Assembly (NCBI GenBank): GCA_015178975.1
Contig: WHVD01000042.1
Coordinates: forward strand, 549,501 to 613,500
Direction: 5' to 3'
Length of the DNA: 64,000 nucleotides
Source of the DNA: Hysterangium stoloniferum
Taxonomy: Eukaryota > Basidiomycota > Agaricomycetes > Hysterangiales > Hysterangiaceae
In this document: positions 14,072 to 25,601 of the stretch, piece by piece
How positions within the stretch are numbered: the stretch's first letter is position 1
How the letters are laid out: each line of letters starts with the position of its first letter
Notes under the pieces: model-generated
Told to the model about the DNA's origin: nothing
The model's database searches: none
Seen by the model: the letters and a program-made list of their open reading frames with translations, nothing else
Made by a program: the position numbers and the translations under genes

Positions 14072-16363
14072 GGCGACTACTCAACGGCTTGTAGGAAGCG
14101 GGAGGTACTCAGGGAGTGTTGGAGTTGAGGAGAAAAAGAGTGAAGGCTTTATACCCTCGAGTTGTAAGGCAATCTAGCAGAACATATCTCCTACCTGCAC
14201 CACTGTCCCGTCAGCACCCGAGACTATGCGACCCAGTCCAATCGTCATCCATTGAAATAAAACCATCATCACACACTACACAGCAATTGTCCATACGTTT
14301 CCTCTGTGGGACACCATAATAGCAATTGATCACAGATTCCCTATTGGTTGGGCTCAAAGAAGCAACTACACCGATCAAACAGCGCCGACCCAAGCAACGT
14401 CTGAGAATCCTGAAGCAAGTGTTGACAGTGAAACTTTTACAACAGTAATATCAAATATGGGACTAGGTATGGCACGTAAAAACCACGCACACTACATATT
14501 GAAACCTCTGAACACACTTCGTTCTGCACAGTTATTCCAGTAATCATGTTGGCATTCTCGCACTGTGAGACGCACTGCTACTCCTATATTCAGGTAATGT
14601 ACCACTGTTATGGAACGCGTTGTTGGAAAGCAACAATGGCAACACTCTAATAGACCAGTTGAAAAAGTTGGATGTTGAAACACCAAGACCATAACTAGTG
14701 GTCGAAGCACATAAACGCAATCATGTGGGATTGCGCCAGACAAGAGCGTAACGGACCAACTCTCAACTATCAATCATTGTATACATGATTGGCCTTCACG
14801 TCGAAATTATCTCAAGGATCGGGGCATCGTGGCGACAATTTAAAGATTTTTTGATCCAGAACTAGTGTAACACCTCCCAGTGGTAAGACATATGGTAAAC
14901 GACAGGTCCCATCGTGGTGTCAAACTTCGTCCGTCGGATTTTGTCGGGTCCCATTTCCTCTCTGTCGGGTCCATCTGAAACACTTGCATATAAGCAAATC
15001 AGCCCTGAGGCCGAAAAGAGATTTAATCGACGTGCTTGAAAGGCTATGGTGAAATTATGGTGCACCGTACAATGTTAAACACATTGTCACACTATCTCGT
15101 AGTGACTATTGGGGGGGGAGAGTTCAAGCTGGATCAATCGCATAAGAAGAAGTGAGATGAGGTGGATAATTTGAGAATGCACTTGGCCTTTGCGGGCAGA
15201 AGACACAATTTTAAACCTGCCATGCTTTTTGGTTGTGACATAGTGATTAACTCTTTGCATCTCCTCCCTCACCTCATTTCTCCTTGTGCTTTTTAATGCA
15301 GTTGACTCCCCCACGGGCACTATGGGATAGTTACAATGTGTTTAAACATTGCAGTGCACCATAAGGGCAATTGCGCTTCAAGCGCCCAAATTGATCTCTT
15401 TCGAAATTTCAAATTTGACACCTTAATTTGTTTATGTAAACAGGTGTCAGCTGGACCCGAGAAGGTCCGAAGAACACAGGTGGGGATCATGACGATTGGA
15501 CCGGTCGTCCGCACTTCTTACTCTGGGAAGTTTTGAACTCGTTCGGGTCAAAGCTAATAATTATTGCGATGAATTCCCCGATCCTTTGGTACTTTCCGAG
15601 TCATGAAGTCCAATCATTCCAGATCTTTTGTGCGTAAGTTGCAATTGGTATGTACATGGTCGATAATCATTCGGAGTCATCTCTTTAATTTTTATCCGGC
15701 CCAATCCCACAGAATTTGCTGTTACGCACTTCGGCCACTTGGTACTAGTATTCCAATATCGAAGGCTTTCGATTGGTCAATGGCGCGGTGTTATCATTAT
15801 TGCTTTCTAACGGCTTGTTCCGTAACAAAAAAGTCGCACTACCCGATCCAGGGTAGCAGTGCAGCGCAATCATCCCAATTATAAGTACTGGAATCCCTCT
15901 GCGGAACGAGTTTACTGAAATTTCTTTGGACTGTGCGGCAGCTGGTCCTATCCCTGTGTTACTATTTTAGAACAGTTTCGTTGCACTGTCAGAAAACAAG
16001 CACACTGTCGAACAATGTCTTCTAGATCCCAGACGTCGCTTAGTTCAGCATCATTTATCGCCGGCTTGCCTCTCTAAGCCCTGCCGATCTTCGATCAATA
16101 TGCGATCTGTGTTCAACTCCTGCCATTCCCACAGATGAAACGTTGTGTCCAGTTGATGTGTAATGTATGATGATTTGTTTCCGGTGAGTTCACGATTGGA
16201 CTGAGTCGCATAGTTTCGGGCGTTGACGGAACAGTGCGGTTGGGGGGTACAATTTGGCCAGATTATGGCTCTACTAGTGGGCCTACAACTCGACGGGTAT
16301 AAAGTCTTTACTTTTTCTCTCCTCAACTCCAGTATTCCCTGTGTAATTTCCACTTCTTCCACA
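14072..16363. promoter_or_regulatory. Head-to-head promoter region between D and E
   Basis: Right-arm counterpart of 5827-8093. It holds the D promoter (TATA near 14149-14154 on the minus strand, identical leader), the MITE-like centre at about 15105-15325 and the promoter half of pseudogene E. Frames here mirror those in the left arm only because the DNA is duplicated. They break at different points, so no protein is called. Confidence 0.6.
15105..15325. mobile_element. MITE-like insert at the palindrome centre (right arm)
   Basis: Reverse-complement copy of the insert at about 6845-7068, again at the exact symmetry centre of the peroxidase promoter palindrome. A G-run end (near 15111-15119) and 'tagtgcccgtgg' inverted at the far end bound it. 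Similarity to the left copy is about 93% by eye. Confidence 0.4.
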
Positions 16364-16717
16364 CATCACGAAAGTGGGAAGATCAGTAACATCAGTAAAA
16401 TGGTATTTAAACGCTGGGAGGAGGCACCCCTATTCTGGGATGCTCCACACGCTCCACAACGTCCAGGAGCTTCCTAGAATGGGGGGATCTCCTCCGGGAG
16501 CCGTCCGGAACAAATACCATTTTACTGATGAAGTATGCCGTCTATATTGTCTAGAGCCATCTAGGAGAGCTAGCTAGCTCGGCTAGACTCGGCTAGACAC
16601 ACTACTTTTGCGAGATCCCTATTTACTAGTCGGTATAAAAGCTTACTATAGATATAGGGAGTCTAGGGAGTCTAGGTAGTCTACATAATGGGTGTAGACA
16701 TTCCCAAATCCCTGATG
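16364..16717. mobile_element. Insertion of about 354 bp in the leader of pseudogene E
   Basis: Comparison with the left arm shows that copy C has a continuous leader here, while E is interrupted. The insert ends are imperfect inverted repeats of 17 bp (CATCACGAAAGTGGGAA against CATCAGGGATTTGGGAA, 12 of 17 match), and CA is duplicated at the junction. It codes for nothing recognisable. It entered after the arms duplicated. A similar right end occurs near 11605-11622. Confidence 0.65.
16390..16530. repeat. Foldback hairpin inside the insertion
   Basis: A perfect 19-bp inverted repeat (CATCAGTAAAATGGTATTT at 16390-16408 and its complement at 16512-16530) encloses further complementary blocks (GGAGGAGGCACCCCTATTC against GGAGGAGATCCCCCCATTC). 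The whole can fold into one long imperfect hairpin of about 141 bp, typical of a foldback MITE nested in the larger insertion. Confidence 0.7.
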
Positions 16718-16735
16718 CACCTTCGACTACTTTCT

Positions 16736-17510
16736 ATGGTTTTCTAAGTCTCTTGTCGTTCTCGCTTCCTTCATCATCTTCCGTCTACGCCGCCCTGCTG
16801 TGATAGTTTACCCCGACGGCCAAACTACACCTCACGCAGCATCCTGCCCGTTGTGTCAGTGATGACCTTCAGAAAACTTCTTGGAGCATATCCACAATCC
16901 TTACTATATTTTTGGTGGCCTCCTTTTTAAATGCATTCGACAACAGCGTATGTGGTAAGGATGTTCACCAGGCTTCCGTCTTACTTTCCAAAATTTCCCG
17001 ACGTAGTTGGATTGTAAATAACTCAAGTCTAATACTTTGACTTCTAGGTGACGTCATCGGCCTCCCGCCAACCCCTTCGGCGAGGGCAAAACCTGAAAGT
17101 GGAGGAGCTGATGGTTCTCACATCATCCTCCGACAACGCGAGCTTAAATTTCTCAATCAACAACTATGTAACCGACCATGTTAAGCCCCTTATTCCTTCC
17201 CTTGCTGCCCATCTGGTATTACGCCGGTGGTTTGACCCAGTTCGCAGGTGTGGTCGGAATCATCAACTGCCCTAATGGCCGCCGTCTTCAATTCATTTCG
17301 GGCCGACCAAACGCTGCTGGATGCACCCCCATGGTTTGATTTTTGAACCACAGGACAGTGTCGATAAGATTTTTCGTACGTATGAAAGATGGTGGAAACA
17401 CTTCTTCCCTGCCAAAGTTGCTGGCTTGTTGGCCTCTCGCAACATTGCAGGTCTGACCATATCGAGCCTACCATCGAGACCGTTCCCCGATTCCACTCCC
17501 TTAGCTCAAC
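16736..17510 (+). pseudogene. Peroxidase pseudogene E
   Basis: Right-arm partner of pseudogene C. ATG at 16736-16738 is followed by GTT TTC TAA. The intron-2 donor after CTTACTTTCC is lost, several frameshifts follow, and the proximal His motif reads LLASRNIA (His to Arg). Homology ends after the CCGATTCCACTCCC segment near 17510. C and E differ by about 10% in exon 1, clearly more than B from D. It is non-functional as a peroxidase. Confidence 0.85.
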
Positions 17511-17577
17511 AGTGAGATCCATGGAAGAAGTCCAATACGACAACAAGGCATATTAGTGTAGGGCTACATATATGTAT

Positions 17578-17802
17578 TATATTTTTTAATACCTTTTTTA
17601 AAAAAAGCATGAAAAATGAGAAAACCCACGGAATGTCTGCTTAAGGCAAAATAAGTCAAAAATCTGCAAAGCAAGAGAGAGACATGGGGTGATGAGGAAA
17701 AATGAGGTGAATCCAAGATGTATGTATATGGAGTCTACAGATAATGCAGCTAGAGAGAGGATAATGGGCCAGGTCTGAGTGGGTATGCTATGTGAAAGTC
17801 AG
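17578..17802. other. Flank of retrotransposon remnant
   Basis: AT-rich sequence just beyond the right arm. The run near 17580 (TATTTTTTAATACC, GCATGAAAAATGAG) resembles the stretch at 48010-48050 that follows the antisense gene in Gyp-Z, so it is probably the 3' non-coding part of the integrase remnant to its right. Confidence 0.35.
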
Positions 17803-18600
17803 TTATGATCTCCATGGCATTACTGAGTTCCATGGCCAAAATCCAACAGATCCTTCATCTGTGCCCTTGTAACTTGCCCACTTGACTAAGTAGAGCAATT
17901 TACAAGCATGTTGACAATTATCTATTTTTGTGTCTAACATTTGTGAGATTTCAAACTTGGGTTCTCCATCTATAACAACTGGAGGAGGCAGAGGTTGCAC
18001 ACAGTCCAGGATAGTGTTAGCAGTACACAGTTCTAGCATAGAGATATGAAATACTGGGTGCACCACACACATGCTATCTGGAAGCCACAAGATCCATGAT
18101 ACAGAGCCAGATTGTGCTATAATTTCAGTCCTCAATATTTTTCAGCAAGTTTTATAGATGGATGGGTAGTCCAGAAGAATTGAGCTTTAACAAAATGCAG
18201 TCACCAATCTTAAAATTAGGTGGTGGAATCTGTTTTTGGTCTGTTGAACATTGTTACTGTTCTTGGGTGGATGTTATCACTTTCCAGAGTTCTTGATGGA
18301 GTTCATCAAGGTCTGTGACAAACTCTTGAGCACAGGCTGAGGCAAGGTTCCATTCTGGATATACATACCATGATATTGGGATTATAACCTTTATTTTCAA
18401 GGAAAGGGAATATGTATGCTAGTAGTGGTGGATGGTGTGTTGTTGTATGTGAATTCAGAAAGGGGCAATAGGGATTTCCAATTGTCCTGTTGATAGTTGC
18501 AATATACACAGAGACATGTATTGTTCCAATGTTTTATTGACACATTTGGCTTTGTTAAGATCTAAGCTGGGAAGAGGGGGAATGCTCTAGTCAGAGGGCT
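17803..18600 (-). pseudogene. Ty3/gypsy integrase C-terminus and chromodomain remnant
   Basis: Minus-strand decayed 3' end of a chromovirus-type pol. From right to left it keeps the integrase C-terminal region (SACAQEFVTDLDELHQELWK, PPNFKIGD), the VVHPVFHISMLELC segment typical of these integrases, and a chromodomain (FEISQMLDTKIDN, LLYLVKWASYKGTDE). Stops and frameshifts interrupt it. The layout is the same as in Gyp-X and Gyp-Z below. No LTR or reverse transcriptase is attached. Confidence 0.75.
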
Positions 18601-19015
18601 GATGATGGGAAACAAGTTAATGGGGGCTGGCGATAGAGATTGTACTAGTTGGGAGGTCTGACTTTATAACTGTAGTGGAGCTTGGCTTCAACCTATATGT
18701 TGCACCCTCACACAAACTGTCAGGGTGCTCTGGTATTTCAAACAGAGCAGATAGTACAATATGAGCAAGAGTCCACACTTAGCTTAATTGACCAGGGTCA
18801 AATTACTAAGAGTTGAGAGGTAGAGGGTTGCAGCTTGCTAAAGGCCACTCTTGAAAAATATAGTGGTGAGGGGAAGGGTGAAAAACTAAGAGGGGCTAAT
18901 CTAGGTTGATATTCAAACTGAAGGATTGTAGTGTATATGAAAAGAGCTTTGTACAACATTGAGATGGGTGATTGGAAGGCTGATCAGAGAAGCAAAGTGT
19001 AGGACAGATCACAGG
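18601..19015. other. Degenerate repeat debris
   Basis: No gene. At 18681-18712 (minus orientation) it contains a diverged version of the conserved LTR motif, CTTGGCTTCAACCTATATG, so part of this stretch is an old LTR fragment whose ends I cannot place. Confidence 0.4.
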
Positions 19016-19020
19016 GGAGT

Positions 19021-20982
19021 TGTCAGGAACTGGAAAATCCACCAGCCTCTGGGCCCCCGGACCCCGTCCTACATGCTCCCAACCCTCTATATTGTATAGT
19101 TACAACTGGAGTTCCCGTCGGAGCCCGCATGTCAACTTGTTTATGCCTGACTCTCTGTAATGCATCCACCCTGTCTGCCCCCGACTAGACACCTTCTGTT
19201 ATGACCCAGAATCCATCAGACTCCACCCTTTGACATTTAACTTTGTTACATGTTCTTGGTCATCTTCTGAACTGGACTCCGACCGGAGTCCCGGAACCTG
19301 CATGTCACCCTATATGCACCAGTTGTTGGACTCCACCGGACTTGGACCTCAACCTATCTATACCTGACACTGTGTCATGTACACCAGTCCTCGGACTCCA
19401 CCGGACCCGGACATCAACCTGCTTATACCCGACTCTCTGTGTCTCATGTACCAGTCACCGGACTCCGACCGGACTCCCGGAACCCCTCTAACAGAGCATA
19501 GAACCCTGCTCCTGTTATGGTCAAACAGTCTGTCATGTGTCTCATGTACCAGTCGTCGGTGTTACGACCGTGTCGCAACCCTATCGGCCCCGAGGTTATC
19601 GCCACTTGTCAACGTTTCAAGTCATCCTCTCGGAAACCATCGGCCCCGAAGCTGACGAATGTTTCGCGAAGATCAAACTCCATTTACGCCCACGTCAAAT
19701 AACTCGTATTGTCTGGTCAAACTTTGATACGTCCCCTTTATTATGTTGATCCGTTCAATCTTATGTTTCGCATATGTCTATCTATATTTGTAGTCCTCGA
19801 ACCATTTCCTTTTATCGTAATCCCGCTCTCGGTTATCATCGGCCTCCGAACTAATCATAAACTTCCCGTTCCTAGTCAAGCTTATTGTTAATACCGTGTT
19901 CCGCCCTTCTCCCCATTAGTATTTTCCAGACACCTGTTACTTGTATATGAACCCGCTGTAATTGTAGTTACTAGGCAATCAGAATATCGACTCAGAATAC
20001 CCTCATACACCTGTATCAGTCTCATACTAAGACTTCCCCCATCCGCCTTCGCGTGCGCTCGCCCACTCCCGGCCCCGACCCCTTGGCCCGACGCCCGACT
20101 TGTCCTTCGATTCCGATCGGTATCACGCCGAAAGGTACTCACTAGGACTAGTCTTCGCCCGCCCGAAATTTAAGGACATCCTACGGATATTTGCGAGGGC
20201 GCAGCCCATAAGCTGAAGCCAAGTCCTTCCGATTGGTCCCTGTCGGCCACCGACATTAGTCAGTTTCTAGTTCTTAACAGTTGGACTCCACCAGACTCCG
20301 AACTCCACCCTATATACACCCGACACTCTGTATCTCACAGACAGTCGCTGGACCCTGACCGGACTCCCTGGAACCCCTCTAACAGAGCCCCATTCCTGTT
20401 ATGGTCTAATGACCTGTCATGATTCATTCTCCGCTCCCATTCCATTCTGTCCCTAATACCTAGTTTGGTATTTACTTGTTTCATTTTATGTTTAATAGTT
20501 CTGCCCCTCATTAATACTGGATTTGGTATTATTACATTTCAAAGTCTATATAAGTCTCCTATGTTCATGTACTTAGAATCCAGTTTCAATCTCGAACAAG
20601 TTTGACCCTTGAACAAGTTACACCCCTGATCCAGTCTCTAGTCCTCTTGTCTGTCTGCACACTCGATTCCCAGAAATCCCACAGGAACTCCGGAATCTAC
20701 ATCTCCTTGTATGCATTCTGTCAGCTCAAAATATGGACACCCGAATGAGTGTACGAGGGTGCAGCCCATAAGCTGAAGCCAAGTCCATCTCAGCCATTAC
20801 CTACTTCTGGTAATTATTCTGATACCACATTCCCTTGTACTAATATCCCCAGAAACTTCCCCGGACTTATTACCCAGGGACTCTGTGGGACATTTCCCAG
20901 AAGAAAGTGTGTGTTTGGAATAATTACCGGAAACACTCCATGGGACTTCCTCGGAGTTTATATCTTTGTTTGGAACTGAACA
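19021..20982 (+). mobile_element. Solo LTR, family L2, with nested L1
   Basis: It begins TGTCAGGAACTGG and ends GGAACTGAACA, and is flanked by a perfect 5-bp TSD GGAGT (19016-19020 and 20983-20987). It contains short internal direct repeats of the 'GGACTCCACCGGAC' type (19329-19480), a TATA-like GTCTATATAAG near 20548-20558 and the conserved LTR motif at 20755-20786. A family L1 solo LTR is nested at 19560-20279, so the L2 LTR itself is about 1.24 kb. Confidence 0.85.
19560..20279 (+). mobile_element. Solo LTR, family L1 (nested)
   Basis: It begins TGTTACGACCGTGTCGCAACC and ends AGTTCTTAACA (720 bp). Flanks GTCGG and GTTGG differ by one base and are the likely TSD. It carries the conserved LTR motif at 20191-20226. 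The L1 family is the LTR of Gyp-X. Confidence 0.85.
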
Positions 20983-21002
20983 GGAGTGATGACTGTCAGG
21001 GC

Positions 21003-21160
21003 TCATATATTTTATTTTATTTTATTTAGTTTAGTTTTGTTTATTTGTCACACATCACATGTCACAAAGTGTGCGCATCACATGTCACAGTGTGTGCATC
21101 ACAATGTCACAGAGTGTGTGGGTCATGAGTCACAGTGTGTGTGTGTGACATCAATGCAAA
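21003..21160. repeat. Low-complexity TTTTA and GTCACA/GTGTG run
   Basis: TTTTATTTTATTT is followed by irregular repeats of ATGTCACA(g)TGTGTG. The words resemble the GTCACA tracts of the L4 LTRs at 51.1-51.4 kb, so this could be an L4 scrap. Confidence 0.45.
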
Positions 21161-21629
21161 TGCAAAATAACTTAAAAGATTGTTCATGGCAACACAATGT
21201 CAATCATGTTAACTTTTGGGAATTCAGTAAATGAGTGGCAAGGACTCAAACCATACAGGGGTATTAGTAAGTGGGTTACTAGGCTATATAAGGATGAGTC
21301 ATGTATAGTAGTACTCATCCATTTACAATGAGTACTGCCACCTCACTCAGACAAATGGAAATTTATACAGTCTAAGAACAGTGCCACTGAAAACTTAACA
21401 TAAATGGATCACAGTTAGCTACCATTAACCAAAGCTAGGTGCTGTGCAGACCACCTTTGATCTCGTTGCTACAAATCGCCATTCCGTGCACTGTCATTCG
21501 TTGTGTGGACTTCATTTGTCGCATACCACCACTCATTCTTATCATCATTCTCACACACCATACAAGGCCTTTTGCAATATCCTGGATCTTGAACACACTT
21601 CCAATTTACACTGCGGTGATCTGGCTGAC

Positions 21630-22933
21630 TGTGATGTATTCAGGGGTTTCTCTTAGATAGCTCAATATATGCTATAGTGTCACAGAGCTTCAACAATAAA
21701 ACAAGCAAAGGTCCAGTAATTTAAATACTGCTAGATTAATGAGCTGCGCTATTAAGCTTAAACAACTCAAATCAATGCTTATTTTGAGTATTGAAAGGTT
21801 CAATAGAACAATATATGACTCTTTTAGCAAATAAAAGAACTATTCCTTGAGAATAGGGGCTAGAAGCTGAGTATATGCACAGTAACTTAGCAGAGACTTG
21901 ATATAAAGCTTTGGATTCTTGTATGCTTATTTGTGACTATTAATAGTTATTTAACAAGGTGTTAAATAATTTATTAATAGAGAAGATAATTTGTATTGGA
22001 TTATCTGAGTGCTTGTACTTGATTAATTCAATAAACTTAGGGCTGGGCCTTGAATAATCTAGTATTGGCAGGGAATTTCAGTAAGGATACTTAGATACTT
22101 ATTAGGTTTATTATGTAATTAATAAGCCTAAAGGGTAGCTGTGAGGCTGGGGGAACTTAGATGATTAGCGAAGTTCAAGAGTTGCTGACAAAGATTCAAG
22201 ATGCTGCAAGTGTAGGTGCTTGCAGTGAGTGTATCAGACTAAGGCTATTATTGTCCTTAGGATGATTAGATAAGCTTCTGAGCTGTGCAGTAAAATGTGT
22301 GAGATATGATTAATTTTATTGGAAACTTGGCCCTCCTTATATACATTTTGATAACTAAATGATTAGCTAATTATTTAGTTTATGAGGTCACTAGTTAGAT
22401 CATAATGACCTCATATTCTACTCATTATTTACCCTTTATTTATGACATGATTCCCCTCTCTGAGACAAGGGTTCTATCCTTTGGCTTGAACATGAAGGTT
22501 CAAGGCCGCGGTCCTGGGACGGAAGCAAATGATGAGTCGGCGGAATCAATTAATGACTCGGGTAGTCACATCCGTGACCTGTGTGACATCCTGACACCGG
22601 AGGCTTATCCGTGACTTGTATGACATCCCGACACCAGAGGCTTATCTAATACGTCACATGACTTCAAAAATGTGCAAACAAGCTGCAGCAAGGTGCCGAA
22701 AAGCAATAACTAAGTAGATAAAATATAAATAATTAGTTAAAAATTATAGTAAATTAATTAAGTAATAATAGCATAATATGAGTCCATATATGCTATTATT
22801 TATGCGAAGTTAAAAGGAATAAGGCCTATTTTTCACAATAAACATAGTAAAAAATACAATAAAAATTCGAGAAAATATTAAGTAATTCAAAGAAAATTAA
22901 GAGAACATTATGAGATAATGCTGATACCTCACA
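21630..22933. mobile_element. Solo LTR, family L3, copy 1
   Basis: It begins TGTGATGTATTCAGGGG and ends GATACCTCACA, with a perfect TSD CTGAC (21625-21629 and 22934-22938). It is 1304 bp, AT-rich and non-coding. Two further copies are at 36324-37709 and 54864-56443. It is nested in the non-coding LTR element. Confidence 0.88.
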
Positions 22934-22992
22934 CTGACCAAGGTGCCAAAGATCCTAGAGCCGCTGAGCCTGAGGATGGCAACCTGACAGGT

Positions 22993-24070
22993 TGTTATGA
23001 CCGTGTCGTAACCTGTGTCACAACCCGATGGTCTCCGAGAATACTACTGTCTATCAACATTCCAAGTTCTTGATCAAGTCATCATTTTGGCAACCGTCAG
23101 AACACTGATGCTAATGTATACCTTCACGGCGATCAAACCCCATTTACACCCCTGTCAAAATATACTTGTACCATCTGGTTATGCTTTGATATATCCCCTT
23201 TCATTATGATGATCTGTTTTACTCTATGTTTCACATATGCCTGTATATACATACTTGTAGCCTGTGGACTATTCCCTTTTCTCGTAATGCCGCTCTCGGC
23301 TAAATCACGGCTTCCGATCTTATAGTAACCTTCCAGTTTCTAGTCAAGTCTATTTGTCAAATAGTGTTTCCACTCTTCCCTTAGTTAGTAGTTTCTGGAT
23401 GCCGATAACTCGTATATAAGACCCACTGTAATGTAACTACTAGACAATCAGAATATTGACTTAGATACCCCTCTAATCTCTGACTCCATTATCTATTCAC
23501 AACCACCACATTCCGACTCCATCCAATTTACAATTCAACCTACATTTATGACTTCAACTTCTAATCTCCAACTCTCAGTCTCTGACTCTCAGTCTCCGAC
23601 TCTCAGTCTCCGACTCTCAGTCTCCGACTCTCAGTCTCCGACTCTCAGTCTCCGACTCTCAGTCTCCGACTCTCAGTCTCCGACTCTCAGTCTCCGACTC
23701 TCAGTCTCCGACTCTCAGTCTCCGACTCTCAGTCTCCGACTCTCAGTCTCCGACTCTCAGTCTCCGACTCTCAGTCTCCGACTCTCAGTCTCCGACTCTC
23801 AGTCTCCGACTCTCAGTCTCCGACTCTCAGTCTCCGACTCTCAGTCTCCGACTCTCAGTCTCCGACTCTCAGACCCAACCCTCGACTTATCCTTCAGTTT
23901 CCAATTGGTAGTTTACTGAGAGGTTTACTTGACAGGACAAGTTTCCACCCACCCAAAATTTAAGGACACCCAATGGTAACTTGTGAGGGCGCAGCACATA
24001 AGCTGAAGCCAAGTCCTTCCGTTCAGTCCCCGTCAGTCTACCAACATCAGTCAGTTTTCAGTTCTTAACA
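22993..24070 (+). mobile_element. Solo LTR, family L1, with minisatellite
   Basis: It begins TGTTATGACCGTGTCG and ends AGTTCTTAACA, with a perfect TSD CAGGT (22988-22992 and 24071-24075). It is 1078 bp, longer than the other L1 copies (720-768 bp) because of the internal minisatellite at 23566-23873. The conserved LTR motif is at about 23988-24016. Confidence 0.88.
23566..23873 (+). repeat. Minisatellite, 14-bp unit, about 21 copies
   Basis: Near-perfect head-to-tail copies of CTCAGTCTCCGACT. Because 14 is not a multiple of 3 the array stays open in a frame of 42-nt period, producing a repetitive but meaningless reading frame. Array length is the main difference from other L1 LTRs. Confidence 0.9.
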
Positions 24071-25601
24071 CAGGTCAATCGTGAGCTGGAAAGACAAGGT
24101 GTCTTTGCCAGAGGGAATGCTATGACTGTTTTGTCTTGGAGAGCTACTGTGCATCAGGATGGAGTTGCTGTAAGGAGGATCAGATTGTGGGGAGAGTTGG
24201 ATGGTATGTATTCTTCATTTGAGGGAGTGGGAATGGTCACTGCGAGCCCCTCATGCTCGAGGGAGTGCAGTAGATTTGGGATAGCAAGGGATAGCGAGCA
24301 TTAGGACTCACGGCACAACATGCAGGGACTGCCACGTACACAACAGCCAGGGACTGCTGTCTATGTCACATGCGTCACAGGTGGCTCCCATTAACCACAG
24401 CTGAACTGCGAACATGCGAGACCTCAAATTGAGATGACTTGACATACAAAGACCCACGGGCAGTTCCGGGCATCAAAGAAAGTCCTCACCTTTTTGAGGC
24501 ACCACCAATCACAACTACTGCCAATATTGCAATCAACAACCGTTGCGATAGAGATGGATGTGAAAGTATGGCACACAGGAACGAACACCCAGTGGATGAC
24601 TGAGGTAGCAGCCAATCGCAGTCTCATTGTGAGCCAGAGGGACGGAAGAGCCCTACTGGAGGGAATGCTGACCTGGGTGATTAGCTGGATGGGCAAGGGA
24701 ATGTTGGTGATGGGGTGATGAATTGGAAGAAGAAAATTGAGAATTTTACTTCAAGGCGCATCACAGGATGACGACAACTGGCGACCGACTTTCTCACCAG
24801 TGCACAAACTCACACATGTTTTGGATCATTTGCACCTCAACGCTGCATGATATATTTCCGAGCCTCTACGCTCGAGGGAGTGTATTGGAGTATTGCAAGC
24901 ACTAGGGCTCGAGTCACAATGGTCAGGGACTGTCCACATCCATGATGGTTCAAGGCTGGCATGTAACCACCATATATCGCCATGTATCAAGAAACCGACT
25001 GTCAACGTCGCACATCGTTTATTACTTATCACACATCACCTTTGCACTACAACACTCATTAATGCCTACATTCACATCACGACAATCCTTATGATCCGCA
25101 TTTATCATTGCCCACCCATTGGAAGAGCTGAATTGTGATTTTACTATTCAGCAGATTTGTCCTGGATCACTGTCAAACATCACCACTTGCCAATATCACC
25201 TGTAATATCTGGGATAGGGTTTGCAATTGGATTGGGAGTGGGAGTTGAAGTGATGGACAATTGTGTGGAAGTATTTGGGGTTTGAGGAGTGCATTTGAGA
25301 GCGATTTGAAGGTTGTTGCGGTCATCTCAAGAAGTTCAGGTAGGCAAAGTCAGGGAACTTAGGTTTCAGGGAGTGCTATGGTTACTGTGAGTCCCTTTTG
25401 CTCGAGGGAGTGTGTTAACTTTTGGGAATTCGGTAAACGAGCAGCAAGGGCTCAAACCATACAGGGGTATTAGTAAGCAGGTTACTAGGCTATATAAGGA
25501 TGAGTCATGTATAGTAGTTTACAACAAGTACTGCCACCTCACTCAGACAAACGGAAAGTTATACAGTCTAAGAACAGCACCACCAAAAACTTAACAAATC
25601 A

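Larger units (their letters stand above)
12131..17577. repeat. Right arm of the large inverted repeat
   Basis: Reverse-complement partner of about 4988-10033. The order from inside out is 3' flank, intact MnP D (minus), promoter palindrome with the central insert, extra insertion 16364-16717, and pseudogene E (plus). Similarity ends near 17577 in CTACATATATG, after which retrotransposon debris begins. Confidence 0.85.
21207..25596. mobile_element. Complete non-coding LTR element (LARD/TRIM-like)
   Basis: Two short LTRs, 21207-21400 and 25413-25596, both start TGTTAACTTTTGGGAATTC and end AACTTAACA. The whole is flanked by a perfect TSD AATCA (21202-21206 and 25597-25601). Removing two nested solo LTRs leaves about 1.6 kb of internal sequence with no gag or pol, so it would need another element's proteins to move. 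A purine-rich tract CTCGAGGGAGTG lies directly before the 3' LTR (25401-25412), and the same 12-mer is also at 24256-24267 and 24871-24882. The LTRs differ visibly from each other (194 and 184 bp), so the insertion is old. Confidence 0.8.

Noticed and set aside
23548-23919. Repeat protein of Ser/Leu/Asp-rich 14-residue units
   Set aside because: It is only the translation of a 14-bp minisatellite inside a solo LTR; all forward frames stay open for the same reason.
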